Below, piece by piece: positions 13,702-17,636 of a stretch of 17,636 bases of DNA. The stretch covers positions 1-17,636 of the forward strand of contig DATBEM010000105.1 of assembly GCA_036276115.1 (NCBI GenBank), in the 5' to 3' direction. A model generated the notes under the pieces. It saw nothing but the letters and a program-made list of their open reading frames with translations. It was not told where the DNA came from and searched no databases. How positions within the stretch are numbered: the first letter of the stretch is position 1; each line of letters opens with the position of its first letter. Origin of the DNA: Trebonia sp036276115 (lineage in GTDB: Bacteria; Actinomycetota; Actinomycetes; Streptosporangiales; Streptosporangiaceae). The translations under genes were made by a program, and so were the position numbers.

Positions 13702-14448
13702 TCAGATCTTGTGGCCGGTGGCGTGCCAGACGGCGATCGCCAGGGCGCCGGTGACGATCGGGAAGACCACGTAGGTCTCGGCGATCTTGCCGGTCGTGAT
13801 CTCCAGCGGGCGGGGCAGCACGTGGAACTCGTGCATGCTGACCGGGTACAGCAGCGGGCAGCCGCTGTGCGTGAGCTCGTCGCCGACGATGTGGGTGGCG
13901 CAGCCCAGGCCGGTGGCCAGGGCGAGCAGCGGGATGTGCCAGGAGGTCACCGTGATCAGGTCGGTGCCGTAGTAGATGGTGGCGGCGGCGCCGATCATGG
14001 CGATGAGGTCGCCGTGGTGGCCGCCGATCTTCAGCGCCCGCAGCGCTGCCGCGTACAGCAGCGTCAGGTACAGCCCGGCCGGGACCAGGTGCCAGAACAG
14101 GGCCGGGTGCCAGCCGGGCGTGCCGGGCGCCGCGTAGGGCGGGTGCGGCCCGGAGAGCTGGTACTTCCCGGCGAAGTAGGCGCCCACGGTGAAGATCGTG
14201 ATGCCGATGATCGCGTGCGTGGCGTGCCGGTGGCCGCCGGCGATCTTCTCGACCAGCCAGGAGAAGCTGTTGGTGAGGAACCCGAACGACAGCGCGACCG
14301 AGCTGTCGGGGTGGTCGATGTCGGGGAGTAGCCCCGCGCCGGCCCCGAGGGCGATGCCGGTGGCGAGGTCGGCCCCCGTGACGTGCAGCGTTGGCGCGAG
14401 GGCGGCGAAGGTGAACGCCCCGGTCAGCGCGTGATCCCGGCCGAGCAT
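13702..14448 (-). CDS. YdjM/DUF457-type membrane-bound metal-dependent hydrolase
   Basis: 248 residues. The ATG at 14448 is fixed by AGGAGAT six bases upstream; the open frame reaches further but that extension is non-coding. The N-terminus LGRDHALTGAF, the LLPDIDHPDSSVALSFG motif (about 40-56), GGHRHATHAIIG (about 71-82) and the late CATHIVGDELTHSGCPLLYP carry the conserved His and Asp residues expected to bind metal. Several hydrophobic segments (for example HLVPAGLYLTLLYAAALRAL) show a polytopic membrane protein. Family members are called hydrolases from sequence only; E. coli YdjM is LexA-controlled. No SOS box was noticed upstream. Divergent from the DUF6918-like gene. Confidence 0.85.
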   Translation of the reverse strand: MLGRDHALTGAFTFAALAPTLHVTGADLATGIALGAGAGLLPDIDHPDSSVALSFGFLTNSFSWLVEKIAGGHRHATHAIIGITIFTVGAYFAGKYQLSGPHPPYAAPGTPGWHPALFWHLVPAGLYLTLLYAAALRALKIGGHHGDLIAMIGAAATIYYGTDLITVTSWHIPLLALATGLGCATHIVGDELTHSGCPLLYPVSMHEFHVLPRPLEITTGKIAETYVVFPIVTGALAIAVWHATGHKI

Positions 14449-14576
14449 TAGGCATCTCCTGGGTGAAATGTCCGAAGAAGTGGCAGCGCGCGACAGGGCC
14501 CGTTCGTAGACTGGCCGCTGCGGACGAGGATCAATCCGCTGGCTGCAGTCTGCGGTAATGGCGCGGCAATAGATCC

Positions 14577-14582
14577 TACAAT
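14577..14582 (+). promoter_or_regulatory. Probable -10 box of the DUF6918-like gene
   Basis: TACAAT matches the -10 consensus at five of six positions, giving a transcript start near 14589 and a leader of about 37 bases that contains AAGGAG (14608-14613). No good -35 box is seen 16-18 bases upstream. The box overlaps an upstream in-frame ATG at 14581, arguing against that ATG as the start. Confidence 0.5.
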
Positions 14583-14625
14583 GCCTAGTCCGATCTATCT
14601 GAGCTACAAGGAGACAAACCCCCAC

Positions 14626-15069
14626 ATGGCTACCCTTAGTGACGCACTGCTTCGTCCCGACGTGCTCCCGCACGTGGTCGCGGACTGCCAGGCGCTGGTC
14701 GATCACGAGCTCGGCCAGAAGGGCGGGCTGTCGGGCACCGGCCTCAAGGTGGCCTACAAGGGCGTCAAGTCCTTCGCCCCGGGCTACTACGAGAACGCGA
14801 TGAAGAACATGGTGCCGTTGCTGGTGGACAAGCTCGAGCCGTACTGGATCAACTTCCAGGCCTCCGGTGGCGGCCACTTCGGCGACTACCTCGCCAGCCG
14901 GAGCGGGCAGGTGGCCGAGTCGCTGCTGTCGGTGACTGACCAGATGGCGTCGACCTCCAACCGCGGCGCGGTCGTCAAGGCCTACGGCGCGGTCCGCAGT
15001 GGCGCGGGCAAGAACATCGAGGCGGCCCTGCCGAACCTGGGCGCCCTGGTCCAGAAGTACGCCTACTAG
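14626..15069 (+). CDS. DUF6918-like small cytoplasmic protein
   Basis: 147 residues. The start ATLSDALLRPDVLPHVVADCQ is typical of a conserved actinobacterial protein of unknown function that I recognise as DUF6918-like. It continues with QALVDHELGQKGGLSGTGLK, a central LVDKLEPYW, then GGGHFGDYLASRSGQVAESLL, SSNRGAVVKAYGAVRSG in slightly variant form, and a final ALPNLGALVQKYA. It is helical, with no membrane segment or signal peptide. AAGGAG lies 12 bases before the ATG at 14626. An upstream ATG at 14581 would add 15 residues but overlaps the likely -10 box. A very strong terminator follows, so it is probably transcribed alone. Function unknown. Confidence 0.83.
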   Translation: MATLSDALLRPDVLPHVVADCQALVDHELGQKGGLSGTGLKVAYKGVKSFAPGYYENAMKNMVPLLVDKLEPYWINFQASGGGHFGDYLASRSGQVAESLLSVTDQMASTSNRGAVVKAYGAVRSGAGKNIEAALPNLGALVQKYAY

Positions 15070-15101
15070 GCCAAGCGCGACCCGGCCGGCTTAATTCGGC
15101 G

Positions 15102-15141
15102 AGCACGGGACACCCGGATTCCGGGTGTCCCGTGCTTTTTT
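15102..15141 (+). terminator. Strong Rho-independent terminator
   Basis: AGCACGGGACACCCGG (15102-15117) and CCGGGTGTCCCGTGCT (15121-15136) form a perfect 16-bp stem with loop ATT, directly followed by a run of six T ending at 15141. It is a textbook intrinsic terminator 32 bases after the DUF6918-like stop. On the minus strand it is not followed by a T-tract, so it works mainly rightward. Confidence 0.95.
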
Positions 15142-15288
15142 GTTGACTAAATACCAGGGCAAGTTACAGCAAAGCAGAATTATGCAATCAGAATGTTGAA
15201 ACATTTTCTGATATGTGGCCCGGAGCGGGTGCGGGCGCCATAGTCTCTTCGCGGGGAAAAGCAATTAACTGGGGGAAGAGGGGACCGC
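15142..15288 (+). promoter_or_regulatory. Leader region of the glycosyltransferase operon with inverted repeats
   Basis: This AT-rich gap carries TTGACT (15143-15148), a possible -35 without a clear partner. ATCAGAA (15187-15193) and TTCTGAT (15206-15212) form an inverted repeat whose inner bases TGT/ACA also pair, probably an operator. TAGTCT (15241-15246) fits the actinobacterial -10 form TAnnnT. CTCTTC (15245-15250) can pair with GAAGAG, which overlaps the ribosome binding site GAAGAGGGG just before the GTG, so the leader could hide that site. No known riboswitch class is recognised. Confidence 0.4.
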
Positions 15289-16998
15289 GTGGCGCTAGCT
15301 GCTGAGCGGGAGCGGCCGCAAGGCCCGGAGCAGCACAATTCAGAGCAGGACACTTCGGGTCGGCACGGTTCAAGACAGTTCAGTTCGGGACACCATAGTT
15401 CACTACTAGACACGCGGCCGGGGCGGCCGCCGCGTGGCGGCGGGGCATGCCTCCCGCTCGCGCCGAGCGAGCGGGAGAAGGAAAGCTACGCGGAACGGAA
15501 TATCGCGCTCATCATCCGGGCGTCGCTCGCGAGCTTCGGGGCGCTGCTCATCAGCCAGGAGAAGTTCGTCCGGACCGAGCCAGTGCTGCTGGCGTTCGCG
15601 CCGCTGCTGGTTTTCACGGTTGCCTACTACGTCATCTCGGTCGTCGTCAATGCCGGGACGCGCGGCTTCGACCTCGGCGCGCACCGCGCCCTGGTGCAGC
15701 GGTGGCGGCCCCGCCGGTACCCGTCGCTCGACGTCTTCCTGCCGGTCTGCGGCGAGCCGCTGGAGGTGCTGAACAACACCTGGTCGCACGTGCACGAGCT
15801 CACCCGGGAGTATCCCGGCGAGACGGTCGTCTACGTCCTGGACGACGGGGCGAGCGACGCCGTCGCGGCGATGGCCGCGGACTACCGGTTCACCTACCTG
15901 GTCCGGCCCAACCGGGGCTGGATGAAGAAGGCGGGCAACCTCCGGCACGGGTTCGCCCGCTCGGCGGGCGAGTTCATCCTCATCCTCGACGCCGACTTCG
16001 CGCCGCGACCGGACCTGCCGCTGGAGATGCTGCCGTACCTGGCGGCCGACCCGACGCTCGGGATCGTCCAGTCCCCGCAGTTCTTCCGGGTGCACCGGCG
16101 GCAGTCGTGGACCGAGCGCGGCGCGGGCGCGGTCCAGGAGCTGTTCTACCGGATGGTGCAGGTGTCGCGGGACCACCGCGACGGGGCGATCTGCGTGGGC
16201 TCGTGCGCCGTCTACCGGCGCGAGGCCCTCGCCACCAACGGGGGGACGACCCTGATCGGGCACTCCGAGGACGTGCACACCGGCTTCGACCTGCGGCGGG
16301 CGGGCTGGGGGCTGCGCTACATCCCGGTGCCGCTGGCCACCGGGCTGTGCCCGCCCGACCCGGACTCGTTCCTGATCCAGCAGTACCGCTGGTGCGCCGG
16401 GTCGATGTCGCTGATGGGCTCAGCGAAGTTCTGGACGACGCGGATGCCGCTGCGGACCCGCTTTTGCTACCTGTCGGGCTTCTGCTATTACGCGCACACC
16501 GCGGCGTTCATCTTCGCGACCCCGCTGATCCCGATCGCGATGCTGACCCTGCTGCCGGGGCGGGTCCACCTGATCAACTACCTGTTCGTGCTGCCGTCGA
16601 TCATCTACAACTTCGTCGTGTTCCCCGCGTGGCACCGCTGCCGCTACGGGCCAACGGCGCTCATGGCCAAGCTGCTGTACTCGTGGGCGCACCTGTTCGC
16701 GCTCATCGACGTCGTCCGCCGCCGGCAACTGGGGTGGCAGCCCACCGGGGGCGGCCAGCGGCGGGCCGGCACCAGCCGCATCTGGGCCGGGATCTGGATC
16801 TGGAACGGCAGCACGTCCGCCATCTGGGTGCTGCTGGCGCTATGGCGGGCGGCCCAGTACGGCGTGGCCGACTTCTCGGTCCTGCTCTTCGGCGGGGTCG
16901 TGACCACCGTCATCACCACGATGGCGCTCGGTGCCCGGCGCAACCACCTGCGCACCCTCGTGCGGGCGGGCGGTGAGGACGCTGCGCGCTGTGCATGA
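15289..16998 (+). CDS. GT2 cellulose-synthase-like membrane glycosyltransferase
   Basis: 569 residues from a GTG with AGAGGGGA upstream. The first 65 residues are polar, rich in Ser, His and Gln, and look disordered. Two membrane segments follow (about 72-90 and 97-120). The cytoplasmic GT2 domain carries all processive-synthase signatures: YVLDDG (Asp185-186), ILDADF (Asp234 and 236), HSEDVHTG (Glu327-Asp328, equivalent to TED) and QQYRWCAG (Gln364 to Trp368, the QxxRW motif). About four to six membrane segments complete the C-terminus. Such enzymes make beta-linked polysaccharide (cellulose, hyaluronan-like or mixed) from a UDP-sugar and pass it through the membrane. No PilZ domain is seen. 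It overlaps the next glycosyltransferase gene, so both probably build one surface glycan. Confidence 0.9.
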   Translation: MALAAERERPQGPEQHNSEQDTSGRHGSRQFSSGHHSSLLDTRPGRPPRGGGACLPLAPSEREKESYAERNIALIIRASLASFGALLISQEKFVRTEPVLLAFAPLLVFTVAYYVISVVVNAGTRGFDLGAHRALVQRWRPRRYPSLDVFLPVCGEPLEVLNNTWSHVHELTREYPGETVVYVLDDGASDAVAAMAADYRFTYLVRPNRGWMKKAGNLRHGFARSAGEFILILDADFAPRPDLPLEMLPYLAADPTLGIVQSPQFFRVHRRQSWTERGAGAVQELFYRMVQVSRDHRDGAICVGSCAVYRREALATNGGTTLIGHSEDVHTGFDLRRAGWGLRYIPVPLATGLCPPDPDSFLIQQYRWCAGSMSLMGSAKFWTTRMPLRTRFCYLSGFCYYAHTAAFIFATPLIPIAMLTLLPGRVHLINYLFVLPSIIYNFVVFPAWHRCRYGPTALMAKLLYSWAHLFALIDVVRRRQLGWQPTGGGQRRAGTSRIWAGIWIWNGSTSAIWVLLALWRAAQYGVADFSVLLFGGVVTTVITTMALGARRNHLRTLVRAGGEDAARCA

Positions 16999-17636
16999 CC
17001 AGCCGTCGCCCGAGTCGCCGCGCTCGCGGGCGGTCGCGGACGCCTCCACCATCCTCGCGCTGTCGCACCTGCAGTCCATCGCCGTCCAGCAGGGGGAGCG
17101 AGCCGGCCGCGGGCGGCTCGAGCCGTCCCCGACGCGGCCGCAGCCCGCCGTCCGCCAGGGCCGGGGCCGGTGGCGGGTGCCGTGGCCGCTGTTGATCCTG
17201 CTCGCCGTCCAGGCCGCCCTGTCGCTTCGGCTGATCTGGGCGAACACCGCGTTCCTGGACGAGGGGACCTACGTCTGGGCGGGGCGCATCGAGCTGTGGA
17301 ACGCCCTGCGCGGGACCGGCGTGCCCGACTACGCGACCTACTTCTCCGGGGCGCCGGTGATCTACCCGCCGCTGGCGGGCCTGGCCGACTTCCTCGGCGG
17401 CCTGACCGGCACCCGGCTGATGTCGCTGGGGTTCATGCTCGGGGCCACCACCGCGCTGTGGGGGACCACCCGGCGCCTGTACGGCCAGCGGGCGGCGCTG
17501 TCAGCGGTCGCGCTGTTCGTGTTCATCGGGTCGACCCAGTACCTCGGCGCACTGGCCACCTACGACGCGATGGCGCTGTTCCTGCTGACCGTGTCGGCCT
17601 GGCTGGTCGTGGTCGCGCGCGACCACGACGACTCCA
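16991..17636 (+). CDS. GT39/ArnT-like membrane glycosyltransferase, N-terminal part (cut by window edge)
   Basis: An open frame from GTG 16991 to the right edge, at least 215 residues. An in-frame GTG at 16973 is the alternative start; GAGG (16975-16978) favours 16991. A charged leader of about 60 residues (VHDQPSPESPRSRAVADAS onward) precedes a first membrane segment, VPWPLLILLAVQAALSLRLIW. The external loop then has NTAFLDEGTYVWAGR, with the Asp-Glu pair that is the catalytic signature of PMT/ArnT-type transferases, and YFSGAPVIYPPLAG. Further membrane segments follow (LMSLGFMLGATTALW, AALSAVALFVFIGS, ATYDAMALFLLTVSAW). These enzymes use lipid-linked sugars outside the membrane. It overlaps the GT2 stop by eight bases, so the two are one operon. 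Its C-terminus is outside the window. Confidence 0.82.
   Translation, partial: MHDQPSPESPRSRAVADASTILALSHLQSIAVQQGERAGRGRLEPSPTRPQPAVRQGRGRWRVPWPLLILLAVQAALSLRLIWANTAFLDEGTYVWAGRIELWNALRGTGVPDYATYFSGAPVIYPPLAGLADFLGGLTGTRLMSLGFMLGATTALWGTTRRLYGQRAALSAVALFVFIGSTQYLGALATYDAMALFLLTVSAWLVVVARDHDDS

Noticed and set aside
14581..14625. Earlier ATG for the DUF6918-like protein
   Set aside because: It overlaps the TACAAT -10 box and has no ribosome binding site; the ATG at 14626 has AAGGAG upstream and the expected family N-terminus.
14449..14877. Long N-terminal extension of the membrane hydrolase
   Set aside because: AGGAGAT placed six bases before the ATG at 14448 and the family start LGRDHALTG fix the start; the extension overlaps the divergent promoter and gene.
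16995..17195. 66-codon ORF starting with the ATGA overlap at the GT2 stop
   Set aside because: The ATG is well placed but the peptide is an Arg/Ser/Pro shadow; the GTG frame at 16991 continues as a clear GT39-like membrane protein.

Overview
The window is high-GC DNA with dense third-position G/C coding, frequent GTG starts, strong purine-rich ribosome binding sites and actinobacterial protein families: an MftD-type flavoenzyme, an MftR-like TetR regulator, a DUF6918-like protein, a stand-alone Roadblock/LC7 protein and Ala/Pro/Ser-rich secreted proteins. It is most simply read as chromosome of a filamentous actinomycete. I cannot name a genus from the sequence.

Left edge (1-626). Lower-GC sequence holds the end of an unrecognised reading frame. 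It is followed by the 3' half of a tRNA-Thr(CGT) gene without its 5' half. This is the usual scar at the distal end of an element integrated into a tRNA gene, so the element would lie mainly to the left of the window.

Candidate biosynthetic locus (627-5727). A leftward run of four genes (PPOX-fold flavin/F420 protein, SAM methyltransferase, MFS exporter, second SAM methyltransferase) has overlapping or near-abutting junctions. It diverges from a rightward pair: a very small ORF of 18 codons with a near-perfect Shine-Dalgarno, then a 458-residue protein with a HEAT-like N-terminal half and a formylglycine-generating-enzyme (FGE)-like C-terminal half. An 11-bp perfect hairpin separates the small ORF from the enzyme gene. 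The layout resembles a RiPP cluster: tiny precursor, attenuator, modifying enzyme, tailoring methyltransferases and redox protein, exporter. I recognise no described family with this set. It is the strongest candidate here for an undescribed system, but the function is inferred.

Middle (5728-10543). A large secreted protein with Ig-like repeats runs leftward. A Roadblock/LC7 protein and a secreted beta-helix/PKD protein run rightward, with a clear terminator after the Roadblock gene.

Redox island (10572-13634). A leftward pair encodes an MftD-like flavoenzyme and a maleylacetate-reductase-type iron alcohol dehydrogenase. It diverges from an MftR-like TetR gene across a short gap with a repeated operator-like motif. 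The mycofactocin genes mftA, mftB and mftC are absent from the window, so this looks like a detached mftR/mftD module.

Right end (13702-17636). A YdjM-type membrane hydrolase (leftward) and a DUF6918-like protein (rightward) diverge. After a very strong terminator comes a cellulose-synthase-like GT2 glycosyltransferase overlapping the start of a GT39/ArnT-like membrane glycosyltransferase that runs off the edge. That last gene begins an apparent exopolysaccharide or cell-surface glycan operon.
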